From contig CP075496.1 in assembly GCA_021613535.1 (NCBI GenBank), positions 14,384,001 through 14,448,000 of the forward strand: a DNA stretch of 64,000 bases. The letters are read 5' to 3'. This document shows positions 35,019 through 47,152 of this stretch, one piece after another. Within the stretch, counting starts at the first letter, position 1. Each line of letters starts with the position of its first letter. The position numbers were made by a program, and so were the translations under genes. Source of the DNA: Adineta vaga (taxonomy: Eukaryota > Rotifera). The notes under the pieces are model-generated. The model saw nothing but the letters and a program-made list of their open reading frames with translations, was not told where the DNA came from and did not search any database.

Positions 35019-37810
35019 TTTCGAAATTTATCTAAAAAGAAAATAGGAATCAAAACAAATGAATTCTTTGTTAATAATCAGTCAATTATCATTGGTGAAT
35101 TTTATGTCTCAATCAATTTCTAAGAAATTGATTTTCTTTTCTTTTGAATGAATCGATTTAAAGAAATCAATTGATTTCGATACAAATTCAATTCAATAAC
35201 ATTTTAATAAATAAAAATTTAAACAGAGGGAGCTATATTCTTCAACGATAGACCATACAAACCTATTCTTGTAGAATTCTTTCGTCTTATAACTGTTTCT
35301 TGTCTTTACTTACTTGTTTTTCTCTTCTTTTCTTTTTTCATTTGTTGGGTGCATTTCATTGAGTATATAAATCTTTCGATAAGAGTACGAATATGAAGGT
35401 AAAGGTTAACTTATTCTCGTTTCTAGATAAAATTCAAAAGAAATAAATAATCACTCATGCAGATCATCTCGTCAATCTTTTAATAAAATCATTCTTCGTT
35501 TTTATGGATATGAAACCGAATAAATACAACTCATGTAAAAGATATTTCTGAAAAAGTAAACTATTAAGTACTTTCAATATTTGGTTTTTGATAAAGAATA
35601 GTACTTATAAGTAACTAAAAAAGGTTCGTCTATAAGTACTATGCTCTATTAAAAACCAAATATTGACGGTGAAAAATAGTACTTTTTTCGTACATGGAAC
35701 TTTTCTTAATCAGATCAAAATAACATATGGAAAAAAATCCGATATAAAATTTTGTCAATATTTGTAGAAACGAAATCATATCGAATAAGTCATTTCATTG
35801 AGTCAAATCAAATTTTTATCAACAATGAATTCTTTTTTCTCTTTTAAGTTTAATTTATTTTTTATTCGAAATAACGAAACTATATAATAAAGATCATATC
35901 ATATTTGCAATGAGAAAAGACAAGTTTAATTCTTTGTTTCCCAATGTTCACTCCGGTAAACATTGGAAAAATAGTCGTGAAAAACGTTGGGAATACTTGA
36001 CTCATATGATCGACAATTTCGTAGAAAGACGAATGTGCTGTGAAAATAATTTGCTATTTTTAACCAATGATAGAGGCAGCAGCTCTTTAATTGCTCTTCT
36101 TGATTTATTGTAAAAGTACCCACAGCCATCTATTTTTCGACAGACAGTAGTTTTGAAATAGCTGTCTCAAATTTTTAAAATAAAAATGTTGGACGTGTTG
36201 GTTGATAAGAGTTCTTTTTCATCTTCGATGAAACTTTTCTTATTTATGGTTGTGAAATAAATGAACATTACCTCAAAAGAAGAAAAAAGTTGTGTGAAAG
36301 CGCGCCTCCACGGGGATTTTCTAATCAGGGAGAGTCTTCTGTTGTGGGTGGAGAGTTAATTGTTTAACTTATTAACGTATTTCATTGTCGCTTTGTCCAT
36401 AAAAAGATTAATTGGAAGAATTTTTTCACTTCTTATTTCCAAATTATTCTGAACTAAATAAAATCTCAACCTGATTCATAGATAGCTTGATTAAGCAAAT
36501 AAAATGTTTCTTTTTTGTTTCGAAAGATTTCTTGAGAATTTTCACATTGACGAATCATTTTTAGATAAGATTCTGGACAAAATGTTACCAATAGATTCCA
36601 ATAAGAATTCAAAATCCTTGTCTCTAAATCGGATGATTATGTGTGCTTGAAAAAGTACAGATGATACAGATAATTCGAAAGAGTTAAACTTTATTTCATA
36701 ACTAGCTACATTCAAATAATATTATTCATTAAAAAAAAAAGTCTATTATAAATCATTAGCATTTCATATACATGTTTATTTCAAGAGGGAAAAGGCAGAC
36801 TTCTGTACTTCTAGACTTTTGAAGTCCTGCTTCTTCTGTCTTGGTTTATTTTCTTAATAATCTCATCATTCATTTTTGTTTTTGTTCGAATTCTATGTTA
36901 ACAACATCTACAGATTTTCTGTACTGATAAAAACGAAAAAGAAAACTTATACATGGCCCTGTATTACAGCAATTGAATATCTAAGGTTGTCTCCATATTA
37001 TAGTAAGATATTACTCTTTTCGAAATGTTTTTTTGACGTTTAAACTCCGAATAGAGAGATGATTTTTTGTGTGTAACTCATAAAGGATACGATTGATGAA
37101 ACATAACTATGAAGAGACGCTCATAGACTGATTCTACGATGTGTTAAGTACATAAAGATAGTATTAACCGTTCGTTCTGCTTGATTTATTCAATAGAATC
37201 TTTTGTTAATATACGATGACCTTTTCACCTCTTTTACTTTTGCTTTATTTTGTATGAAAATATGTTCAATAAATAATTTCAATGAAGATATTATTCATTT
37301 ATTTCAATAATATTTATAAGTATATTTTTTTTCTTCACATTTCAAATAATATTTGATTCACCTTGTCAATTATTATTTATCGTGATAAATTATATTTCTG
37401 TGATTTTTCTATCGAAGAAAAACAACAAGGTATAAGATTGTTTCAAGGTTATATTTATATGATTGAATGTTTGAGACGAAGAAATTCTTATTAAATCGAA
37501 TAAATAAAAATGTCAATCGATAAATTCTAAAAATAGTAAATGAGTTTTCTCATTGAAACGATTGACAAAAAAAAAGAGAACGAGAGAGAGAGAGAAACAT
37601 TATGTAGTGATATAACATAAAGATGAAATGATCGGTTCGATAATTTTTCTCGTTCTTTTTCTTTTTTTTTCATATTTTATAATTTGCTTCTGATTTACAA
37701 ACGTGTGCTTAGAACATATAAAAAAAACTCGTTGTCGTCGTCTCACCTCGAATTATTTCTTCATGTATATTCAAATGAATATTTAGAAAGAAAGAAGAAA
37801 ACGTGAACAA
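35019..37810. other. Intergenic, about 2.8 kb
   Basis: No gene recognised. Short antisense-overlapping open frames at 35910-36130 have no support. There is an inverted repeat at 35566-35685 and a small GC-rich patch near 36300-36355 (GCGCGCCTCCACGGGG) of unknown nature. Confidence 0.4.
35566..35685. repeat. Inverted repeat, about 45-bp arms
   Basis: The left arm (AAGTACTTTCAATATTTGGT onward, 35566-35611) is complementary with a few mismatches to the right arm (35630-35685, containing AAAAACCAAATATTGA and ending AGTACTT). The arms flank about 18 bp, giving a foldback of about 120 bp. No transposase is nearby; it may be a small MITE or a regulatory hairpin. Confidence 0.7.
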
Positions 37811-38032
37811 ATGTTTTTATTTAATTCATCTTCTTCAAAATATGTAAGTGGAAATTAATTTGAACAAAAAAAAACGAAAGTGAAATGGAAATTTGTTTCT
37901 TTAAAGAATTTAATATTTGATCAAGTTGATAATGAAATTCAAACGAAAAATATTTTTTTACGTCGATGTTTTATTATTTTAATTGTTTGTTTATTTTTAT
38001 TTCTTTTGCATTCAAAATCAATTGATTATTAA
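37811..38032 (+). CDS. 52-aa single-pass membrane microprotein
   Basis: Two exons (37811-37843 and 37907-38032) joined through a GTAAGT donor and a TTTAAAG acceptor. The product is 52 aa: a polar Ser/Asn-rich N-terminus, an amphipathic acidic part (IFDQVDNEIQTKN), basic FLRRC and a C-terminal hydrophobic helix (FIILIVCLFLFLL) ending HSKSIDY. This is the look of a tail-anchored or small integral membrane protein. No family recognised. The clean intron signals and preserved phase argue for a real gene; the small size keeps confidence moderate. Confidence 0.5.
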
Positions 38033-38610
38033 TGTATTGAAATCTTATGTAATAAAAAGAACATTTTCTTTTTCCGAATTTAATCATTTGACAATGAGAT
38101 TTTTAGTTAACGTTATTCTTCCATTTACAAATCGATCCTTTTATTGGAGAAACAGTTCAATGACTCGAAAACGCATCAAATTCGAGTGTTGAGTTTTATT
38201 TCTCGAAGATCTGAAGAATGTGAAAAAAAACAAAAATTTTTCTGGAATTCGAGTCCTGAATACATTGGTATGAATGTATAGAATAATGGTTCTGGTTTTC
38301 TTTTTTTTCTTATCGAAAAATGTGTAAATGAATGATTAATAAGAGTTGATTGATACGAATATAGATTAGAAGTTTGGATTGTCTTGTGACACATCGATGT
38401 TAGAGAAAGAGAAAAAATGAACAGCCATCTATTTGACCGATAGAGAGGGAGAGAGGAATGCCTCTTGAGATTATCAGTCAGCTGAGTGAAACTAGCAAGG
38501 AGAGAAAGAAAGAAAGAAAAAGAAAAAGAAAAGAATCCGAGGTCATTCTTTCTCGTATTTTTCATCTGACCTAAAACACCAATTTATTGTTTGATTAAAA
38601 GAATATTCAA
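38033..38610. other. Intergenic
   Basis: 578 bp, no gene seen. Includes a purine run (AAGAAAGAAAGAAAAAGAAA, about 38508) and a GAGAGGGAGAGAGG tract. Confidence 0.4.
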
Positions 38611-39225
38611 ATGGGTGGAACAATATCCGATATTGTTAAAGTTGTTGATGATGCTGTTAAACAAATTATTTTACAAATTGATCCATCAATAATTAAAGTT
38701 AGAAATACTACAATAACAATTCTTGATCATATTGAATCAAAAGTTCAATCAAATAGTTCTCATGCAATAGATTCATTACGTCGAAATTTACTTGTATGGC
38801 TTTTTTTAACAATTATATTTACAATACTTGTTTTAATCTTAATACGTTATTTAATTGATATTTTACATAAATTACAATTTGGTCTTTTAACACGTCAATA
38901 TTCAACTTTATTTGTCTTAACAATAATTATTATTTGGATCTTTTTATCTTCAATATTTGGTGTATTTTTAACAGAAGATATTGATTGGTCAATATTAAAA
39001 ATAATTATCTTTAGTGTCTTATCTGCATGTCTATTATTATTAATATTGATTTGGTTTCGTTTTGCTTCAATGTATCAACGAAGAATTGGAGTAAAATTGA
39101 AAATCTTCTTTTGTCAATGGAATTTTTCAAGAGAGAAAAAGAAATGTTTACAACAGTCAACAATGACTTTACATATGTTAGCAATTAAAAAGAAAACCAT
39201 TAATGATGATATTAATCAAATTTAA
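38611..39225 (+). CDS. Three-TM membrane protein with possible N-myristoylation, unknown
   Basis: Single exon of 204 aa. It starts MGGTISDIVKVV, so Gly2 is a candidate myristoylation site. An amphipathic, partly helical region (about 10-60) follows, then three hydrophobic segments at about 63-83 (LLVWLFLTIIFTILVLILI), 98-117 and 126-148. The C-terminus is basic and carries two cysteines (IFFCQWNFSREKKKCLQQ). No signal peptide. I do not recognise the family; lack of introns and Ile/Leu richness fit either a fast-evolving lineage gene or a retrocopy. Confidence 0.6.
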   Translation: MGGTISDIVKVVDDAVKQIILQIDPSIIKVRNTTITILDHIESKVQSNSSHAIDSLRRNLLVWLFLTIIFTILVLILIRYLIDILHKLQFGLLTRQYSTLFVLTIIIIWIFLSSIFGVFLTEDIDWSILKIIIFSVLSACLLLLILIWFRFASMYQRRIGVKLKIFFCQWNFSREKKKCLQQSTMTLHMLAIKKKTINDDINQI

Positions 39226-39518
39226 ATATTCATATTTTCTCTTTGCTTTCTTTGTATAGTCAAAATTTCTGTGAAGAATAAATTTATCTTTTAAATATTC
39301 AATTGATTTTTTACCAACGAATATATTCATGATTGTTTGTATCTAAACATATTCACCAGAAGTACAGAATATGAATATCATTTTTTCTCACGTCCTTGAT
39401 TTTCGATGTTCGATAAATATATAACAACAAAATCTTTCAATTTCAATTCAGACATGCTTATATTATCGGGACACATAGTATATGCATTAGTAAAGATGTT
39501 TCATTCTTACACAATTCA

Positions 39519-40373
39519 AAGTCAGCAGTTTTTCTTTCATCATGAACTTATTTATAAGTAGGTTTGTGATGAAATCATGTCTGTCTTTATTCAATATTTT
39601 CGAAAGAAAAATAACGATGACAATAAAAAGAATGAAAATTAAAACAAAAGATCGAAAAAACCAGTTGAAGATTCATCGAAGTCGATAACGAGTATATTGC
39701 ACAACACCGGCAATAATTGCTCCAAGACAAACCAATTTCAGTGACAACGATGCATAATTTCCAAATGAAGAATGACGAATCGGTTTATCATCAAGTGTTC
39801 TAAAATAAAAGCCAAAAAATGAAAAGATTACTTTCGAAATTACAACGTACAATTTCATCAAATGTTGAACATCATTTAATGGTGGTAGATTCCATTGTTT
39901 AACAATTCCTTGTACATGACCAATTCCAACAACACCAACAACTGTTGATGGAACAAAACCACTCTCGTTGGTTTCGATTGGAATTCGTTGTGTACATTTT
40001 CTCAATGAATATGATAAAAATTGATCACGTTCATTGATAAAAACACGTGATAATTCGGGATATTCACCACTCATTTCTAATAATAATTTTTCTAACATAT
40101 CATGTTCCATACATTTCTCAACATCTTCATTTGTTATTTTATCTTTTGATGTTAATAAAGACCAAGCTAAACGAATTCGTTTCCATGTTGATAAAGAATT
40201 AATTGCTCGTTTTAATGTGATACCAACTGGACGATCACCAAGAACAATTTGACAACCAGGAACTTTTTGTGCCTAAAATTATTTTCTATTTATTTAAATC
40301 AAAGAATAAATCTAAACGAACTTCACGAAAAGCTGTTCGAAATTCTCCGCCAGGTGCCATTCCTAATTGTTTT
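39519..40373. repeat. Segmental duplication, copy 1
   Basis: About 855 bp that reappear at 42462-43316 with a constant offset of 2943 bp. I noted only three single-base differences (for example AATTTTTC against AACTTTTC, and CAAAGAAT against CAAGGAAT). The match begins at AAGTCAGCAGTTTTTC and ends at TTGTTTT. Confidence 0.95.
39673..40373 (-). pseudogene. TRABD 3' half, truncated duplicate
   Basis: Contains the last exon (39673-39799), the penultimate exon (39851-40272) and part of the exon before (from 40322), identical in protein to the full gene at 42616-43976. The upstream part of that exon and exons 1-3 are missing: after about 40373 the sequence jumps to ATTCTTCCATGATTAATTTA, which resembles a later part of the intact gene, so an internal deletion plus loss of the 5' end is likely. 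Without a start region or TraB N-terminal motif (VGTAHFS) it is probably not functional, though its coding portions are still undamaged, implying recent origin. Confidence 0.85.
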
Positions 40374-40548
40374 ATTCTTCCATGATTAATTTACTTGTGA
40401 TATGAAGAAAACTGCCTGTCAATACCCTTCAACATTCACTAATATGTAAAAATGAATCGAGAAGTCTGTTAAAAATGTTATTTAATATAAATAAAAAATG
40501 CGATGAATGACAATAAGCAAATAAACAAAGAATATGTAACGAGAAGTT

Positions 40549-41445
40549 TTATTTTATATCATCTTTTTTTTTTCTTGTCACAACTCTTTTTAATTTACTT
40601 GGATGTTGATCGAGTGCAAGTATCATGTTCGTAAAATCTTTTACATGATCGGTATATTCATATTGATCAGGAAATTCAAAGTTCTTGCATTTCAGCAGAA
40701 ATACTCTCTGATTTGGAACAGACTTTACGTCATCATGCACTAATGTGTGGCGTGTCTTGCTAATTTTTCTAAGAACACATAGATTGACTTCACGTCCAAG
40801 CATCAACTTTAATTGAACTTCAATAGGACCAAGTATTGTACGAATCAATTGATGATTTTGAATGTACTCATTGTCCAATGGATCATCAATATTTTCATCG
40901 TCCATATTTTCACTTTTTATGATAATTTCTTCTTGATTGGTCCATTGATCTAAATTATCAGAATGAATTTAATATAAGAATTATTTTCAAAAATACAAAC
41001 TTGTTAGATTATTCCAATCCCAAGTAGGATGTAAACAACGAATGGCTGGTTCGACGAAATAAAATAAAAATAATCTGAACATATCATAACTAATACAATT
41101 TGCTTCCTTTAATTTGATTTTATCTTCAAGAGCACAAATTCTAGATTTAAGACATAAATTATCATTCTTTAAAATGTTGATTTCAGCTATAATCTGTTTA
41201 AAAATGTTGTCCAAGCTAATTTTGGAATCATTATCAATACTAAGAATATTCATCAGTTGTAACAATTGTTCATTTAAATTTGAGTTATTTTCTTGTATTT
41301 GTTTGATAAACGGTAAGCAATCTTCATAAGCTTTTTCTTCTTTTTTCTTTTGTTCATCTGTATTCATATCTTCTCGTAGTAAACCATTTTTTCGAAATAC
41401 ATCAAGTATTACTTCAAAAAGTTTTGTATTTGTTATGTCATTCAT
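40549..41445 (-). CDS. Coiled-coil protein of a locally repeated family, unknown function
   Basis: Two exons (41001-41445 and 40549-40949) give 281 aa. The N-terminus (MNDITNTKLFEVILDVFRKN) is followed by a Lys/Glu-rich coiled coil (about 35-125, with IKQIQENNSNLNEQLLQLMN and IFKQIIAEINILKNDN). Exon 2 encodes a mixed domain with RTILGPIEVQLKLMLGREV, a central basic part and a C-terminal VVTRKKKDDIK. Two damaged relatives lie at 41930-42135 and 50054-50662, also on the minus strand, and the upstream 250-300 bp is conserved among all three (GAGGGCGCTAGTTA in two). This looks like an expanding lineage-specific gene or a gene carried by a repeat. Function unknown. Confidence 0.65.
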
Positions 41446-41929
41446 CTAAAATGTTCAATCGGTATATAAAAACGAAATATGTCACTGGCAATTAAAAGTC
41501 GTTTTCAATATCGCAGTACATACTGTAAAAAATTAAGACTTGAAAATATTATAACACAATGCTTCGTTTATTTCGATAAGACATTTGTACCATACTCTTA
41601 TAGATTAATATAAGTGAAATATAGACACTTGCGTGCCAACGAATAACAATTAACATTAACATTGAAGCAATACGCCGACATTACTGTTAATTTGTACATC
41701 CGTATATGTTCTTCTCACGACTACCGGCTTGTTAGAGGGCGCTAGTTACCAACACGTTTCATTCCAAAGTGCTACCAGAATTCATTAGTTGTGAGTATAT
41801 CAAACAGAAGATCCTAATATACGGAATATATTAGTTGAAATGAGTTGTCTTGGGCTCTTGTCATAAATTTCAAATTCAGTTTCAAGAGGCGCATTGTTAC
41901 TCTGTAATTTGTTCATTTTAGAGATACTA

Positions 41930-42135
41930 TTATTGAATCACAATCAACATCAAGAATTTTCACAAGTTCTATTAACTGCTCATGTAAACTTGTTTTATTT
42001 TCTTGTATCTGTTTGATAATTGATAAACAATCCATAGTTATGCCATTAGTTGATGCTTGTTTGTATCAAGTCATGTTCTTCAAATACACGAAATACTACT
42101 TCGAAAATTGTTGTGTTTGTTACATTACTCATCTA
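41930..42135 (-). pseudogene. Broken copy of the coiled-coil family gene
   Basis: Reading from 42133 the frame begins MSNVTNTTIFEVVFRVFEEH, clearly related to the intact gene, but meets a stop after about 28 codons. The continuation (IIKQIQENKTSLHEQLIEL) is in another frame and lacks about 25 residues of the coiled coil. No second exon is found. The upstream flank (to about 42350) still aligns with the other two copies. Confidence 0.75.
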
Positions 42136-42461
42136 AAATGTCTAATTGATGAACAGAAACGGAATATGTCAATTGCTATCAAAAGATGTTTTCATTATCT
42201 AAAATTCCGATTTGGAATGCATACACACATGAAAAAGCAACATATCGACATTAATCTTGATTTGTGCATGTGTCTTCAACAGATTTTCAACTCGTTAGAG
42301 AATGCTAACTACTAACACTTTACATTCCAAATTTCAAAAAAACGTTTTTAGTTGTAAATGTATAAAGTAAAAGGCCAAAATGTATAGAATATATTCGAAA
42401 AGATAAATTACCTTTACACACTATGCAAATTAGTGAATATGTTTAATTTCTATTAAACTTG

Positions 42462-43316
42462 AAGTCAGCAGTTTTTCTTTCATCATGAACTTATTTATAA
42501 GTAGGTTTGTGATGAAATCATGTCTGTCTTTATTCAATATTTTCGAAAGAAAAATAACGATGACAATAAAAAGAATGAAAATTAAAACAAAAGATCGAAA
42601 AAACCAGTTGAAGATTCATCGAAGTCGATAACGAGTATATTGCACAACACCGGCAATAATTGCTCCAAGACAAACCAATTTCAGTGACAACGATGCATAA
42701 TTTCCAAATGAAGAATGACGAATCGGTTTATCATCAAGTGTTCTAAAATAAAAGCCAAAAAATGAAAAGATTACTTTCGAAATTACAACGTACAATTTCA
42801 TCAAATGTTGAACATCATTTAATGGTGGTAGATTCCATTGTTTAACAATTCCTTGTACATGACCAATTCCAACAACACCAACAACTGTTGATGGAACAAA
42901 ACCACTCTCGTTGGTTTCGATTGGAATTCGTTGTGTACATTTTCTCAATGAATATGATAAAAATTGATCACGTTCATTGATAAAAACACGTGATAATTCG
43001 GGATATTCACCACTCATTTCTAATAATAACTTTTCTAACATATCATGTTCCATACATTTCTCAACATCTTCATTTGTTATTTTATCTTTTGATGTTAATA
43101 AAGACCAAGCTAAACGAATTCGTTTCCATGTTGATAAAGAATTAATTGCTCGTTTTAATGTGATACCAACTGGACGATCACCAAGAACAATTTGACAACC
43201 AGGAACTTTTTGTGCCTAAAATTATTTTCTATTTATTTAAATCAAGGAATAAATCTAAACGAACTTCACGAAAAGCTGTTCGAAATTCTCCGCCAGGTGC
43301 CATTCCTAGTTGTTTT
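42462..43316. repeat. Segmental duplication, copy 2
   Basis: Partner of 39519-40373 in the same orientation. This copy continues on its right side into the rest of an intact TRABD gene, so it is the source and the other is derived. Confidence 0.95.
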
Positions 43317-43976
43317 GTTAAATGAGCTGTCATACTTAATAAAAGTACATGAATTATTCCATGAATAACTCCATTCTAAATTTAATTTAAAAAGTAATTT
43401 ATAATTAAAAAATCTTTTCTTTTTACCGCTTTGATAATCGTTCGAAATTTTTGCATATTCATTTCTGATGCTTCTTTCATTAATGTTTGTTCATCTAACG
43501 AAAGAATATTTACCTAAAATTAAAATAATTTTATTTAAAAAACAAGAATCTTTTCTCAATTTAGATCTTACTCGACTTTGACATAATTCAACCATAACAA
43601 GATCTGGTTGAGTCATTTGAATAATCTTTAAAAAAATAATAGAAAACGAAATCAAATTTTGCAAGATCAAAATTCAATTAAATACTTCAGCAACTTCACG
43701 TTGACTTTTTTCACTAAAATGAGCTGTTCCAACAAGATAAATGATTCCTTTAGTTGTTTCATCTTTAAGAATAGTTATTGTTTCAGGTAATTCAGTTTGT
43801 TGAGGATGTTTTCGTTTTGATATTGGTTGAGCTTTAATGAAATGATCATAACTTGTTATTGATGGAATTAATGGATTTACTGGTTCAACTTCTTCCTCTT
43901 CTTCTGGTTTTCTTTCACTTAAATGTTCATTAATTTCTGATTCAATTACATGTTCTTCAGGAACATATGTTTCCAT
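42616..43976 (-). CDS. TRABD: TraB-domain protein TRABD
   Basis: Six exons (43686-43976, 43572-43625, 43427-43513, 43265-43375, 42794-43215, 42616-42742) give 363 aa (human 376). An acidic N-terminus (KPEEEEEVEPVNPL) precedes the TraB domain: IIYLVGTAHFSEKSQREV, then QPDLVMVELCQSRV, MAPGGEFRTAFREA, LGDRPVGITLKRAI and VGVVGIGHVQGIVKQW. A C-terminal hydrophobic segment (LKLVCLGAIIAGVVQYT) suggests a tail anchor. TraB proteins keep GxxH-type motifs shared with metalloprotease-like Tiki proteins; human TRABD has been placed on mitochondria, and its activity is not well defined. The last intron (42743-42793, 51 nt) has no stop and is a multiple of three, so retaining it would add 17 residues in frame. 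The 3' part is duplicated at 39519-40373. Confidence 0.93.
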
Positions 43977-45318
43977 TTTAATCCAAATCTACAATAGACA
44001 AATTAAAAAAGACGAAGAAAAATTTGATTCACTGTCCAATTTGGCGACACATAAATGCAATGCACAAAATAATTTCGTCATAAATAAAAATTCAAAATGC
44101 TTAGTCATATCGCACGATTATCTATTCTTTTCTAAACAGTTAATTTAACTAGCACTGTATTACTTAAATGATATCTTCGAAAGTCAATATGTATTTTAAA
44201 ATTATTTTGTATTATTTTTTGAGAAAATCTTTTATTTTTGTTTAATCTCAAAGAAAAAGTCGTCGTTGGTACTTATGCGGACCAATCGATCACAGTCGAC
44301 ATGTGAAGGGACGGATAGATTTAATAACTCCCGTAATAGATGTCAGTATAAAGTGAGAAAAAAGTACGCCCTCATGTTTTAATTCAACAATTCATTAATC
44401 TCTGTATCTATATTGAAATAAATAGATATAACTTATCATCTTTCCTTACTATACTGTTTGATTCAAGATATCAATTGTCAAATGTGAACAAAAGTTGTCA
44501 TGAGCAAAATCATCGACTACTTGTACTCATATATTGTTTCGTATTTATATTATGATGAATACTATACATCCTACCAGCTCGGATCTGAAGCACGAAGATC
44601 TAAGCCAAACAATGTGTTGTTCCAACTACTTTTTGTTTTATATTCCATAAATGCACAATATCGTATAGAACATTATGAATTAGCAATGGATATCAAAGCA
44701 AAATATATTTTCAGTTAAACAGATAAAGATTTTGCTATTCAGACATATCATTGACTATTACACTTTAAAAGGGAATATATCGTTCTTACCTTGTATCTTT
44801 TCTTCTCAATACATAAGGTTTATCTTGGCGACTTCTCATTCTACATGGTATTAATGATGAACATGTATCAAATATACAATTATCTCTTGTCATCAGATGA
44901 AATTCAATAAAATATTTCGAATTTAAACTAAACGAACGTTAAACTAATTGAGAAAATGCTAAATATAGATAAATGTTAGATAATAAACGTTGATAAAAGA
45001 AATATGATCTAATAAATCGTTCATTATAATGGAATATAAGGACTACATCACATCTACTAAATTTAAAGTGAATTAAACAATATAGTTTTCATCGTCATAC
45101 AGACATATAGCAATCACATTGAACTTTTAGTGAATTCATTTGTTTTTCATTTGATCTCCAACGAGAAATGTTCGATAGAAAGAAGAATAACATCGGTCAA
45201 CTCGTTGCAGCCTAACATTATAAAATCAACATTTATGTTTCCTTATTCTGACAAACGGCACTGGAAAATGCATGGATATATATACATACGTAAAAAAAAG
45301 TCTAACCATGTTAGATAT
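43977..45318. other. Intergenic
   Basis: No supported gene. A 72-codon open frame at 44500-44718 (start MSKIIDYLYSYIVSYLYY) lacks family resemblance or introns and is left unassigned. Confidence 0.35.
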
Positions 45319-46461
45319 GAATATTTCAAATAGAAATCACTGCAATATGCTGTCATTACTAGATGAGATGTTACTTACTGTTTTTAATAAACTTAATGTG
45401 GTTGACGTTCTTTATTCACTTGTCGATGTTAACGGACGATTTAATCGTTTAGTATTTAATGCATGTGATCTTCATAATCTTAATTTAGTTAACGTGAAAA
45501 CGAAATCATGTTTACCTCGTTTTTCTGCACTGAAAAAACATGTTCTTAATAGAATATGTGATACAATTGTACCTCGAATACATGAACAAGTAAACAAATT
45601 AACTGTTGAGCAAAGTTCTATGAAGAATGTTCTTTAAGCTGCAGAATTTTTGCACCTTCACTCGATATCGCTTATAGATTTTCAAGCAGAAACACTTTTG
45701 AAATATTTAAAAGGTATGAAATTTGTTTATTTTACAGTTAAAAAAGATGATAAAATTATGAAAATATCAATTAAGAATCGTTTCTATTTTTATTCAAGAT
45801 GATTCAATTCTTCCTGAACTTCTTACTTCCCGAGTTTCGAATCTTAGTATCGATTACTGTTTGCAATGTAAATGTTAATATTAGTCTTTCATCGAATGCA
45901 GATATTCAAAATAGTTTTATCGGAAAAATATATGGTCAAGTTGGCTCATATGTTGATACGTTTTCAATGGGACCTGAAGGTAGATCTCATGTGTATTCGC
46001 TTCCATATAAATTCCATTATTTTCTCTATCTCGACAATTCTTTTCAACGTGGCACATTTGATAAAGTCATATATTTGAATATGACAGATATTGATCCCTT
46101 CGAATATGAATTTTTCAAAGTTATTTCTGAAGATTTTCCTTTTCTCAAATATTTATCAATTGAAAACGATGAATCACAAACAACTGAGCAATATTCATCA
46201 ACATTAATTGTATTTCCTCATCTTATTTGTCTGAATCTATTAAAAGCCCACGTGAATTATGCGGAACAATTTCTTTACGATAAAAATACTTCTATGCCTT
46301 GTCTACTGATTCTTGAAATTACATATGAATCACTTATATTGACAACAAATAATTTTAATAATGATAAATCGCGTCTTAATTGCTCTAATTTAAGACAACT
46401 CAAGCTAGATGTATCGTTTGTGCGTCCACAAAATTTTCATCAGTATTTTCCTTTATTATAA
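45319..46461 (+). pseudogene. F-box/LRR protein of the bdelloid-expanded family, disrupted
   Basis: The N-terminal F-box reads MLSLLDEMLLTVFNKLNVVD and is followed by YSLVDVNGRFNRLVF. The frame is cut by TAA at 45635-45637, after KNVL, although homologous sequence continues directly (AAEFLHLHSISLIDFQAETL). A short intron (about 45716-45798) still has good borders. Soon after, the frame shifts again: the exon opening DDSILPELLTSRVSNLSID ends at a stop, and the family sequence resumes in another frame (GKIYGQVGSYVDTFSMG, then FDKVIYLNMTDIDPFEYEFF). The gene ends early at QYFPLL. Such F-box genes are numerous in bdelloids, to my knowledge. At least two lesions make it a pseudogene, unless introns are misread. 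Confidence 0.7.
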
Positions 46462-47152
46462 ATAAACTATTTGTTACAAATTTTTTTCGATAAAACAAAG
46501 TTAATTCGTCAAAATAAAATTAACATAATAAGACAGAAAACATTCTTCATTTTGTTATTGTTCTTGTTTTCATTTCTAATTCTATATTTATAGCTTAAAC
46601 AATAACAAAAAACCTTTAATAATTTAATTTTTCATAGTATAAATCCCTTTTCTTATGTTATTGATAATTAGTAAAAATATCAAAATGAGATTGTTTTTGA
46701 GATTCAGAGTTATTTTCAAAATTTATTTAATTATTTAACTTCTTTCAAAAAAATCCACCTTTCGGCATACAACATATCTAACATACATGTTTGAGTTATC
46801 ATCAAACCTTTGAATAGAAAAGAATGAAACGTGAAACATGTAATCGAATCTAACTGATTCAAATCAGCCAGAATAAGATATATACACTTGTATAAATATA
46901 CATGTTTTTAACTTATATTCGAGATAGGATCAAGGGTTTTCTTTAATAAACACAACATTCGATGAATTTTCTTCGACTGATGTCAACAGTTGTTTTCGAA
47001 TTTTCGTCCTTCGACGATATTATATGTTTTTAGCGTTCTCTTTCCTTCTCGTCAGTTGGACATGTTTAAATAAACGAGTTGACTATAGAATTCGTCATTG
47101 TACATCTTCGTATCGGCTCGAATCAATAGTCAAATCAAACAATAGTAAGAAA
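46462..47152. other. Intergenic
   Basis: 691 bp with no exon or repeat that I can support. Confidence 0.4.

Noticed and set aside
35910-36129. Overlapping 67-codon frames on both strands
   Set aside because: No signal peptide, domain or exon structure, and neither frame shows host-like codon use clearly.
36290-36360. GC-rich patch considered as a snRNA or tRNA
   Set aside because: I could not fold it into a cloverleaf or match it to U1, U2, U4, U5 or U6 sequence; no Pol III boxes seen.
39673-40110. 145-codon continuous minus-strand frame as a separate gene
   Set aside because: It is a read-through of two TRABD exons across an in-frame 51-nt intron in the truncated duplicate, not a distinct protein.
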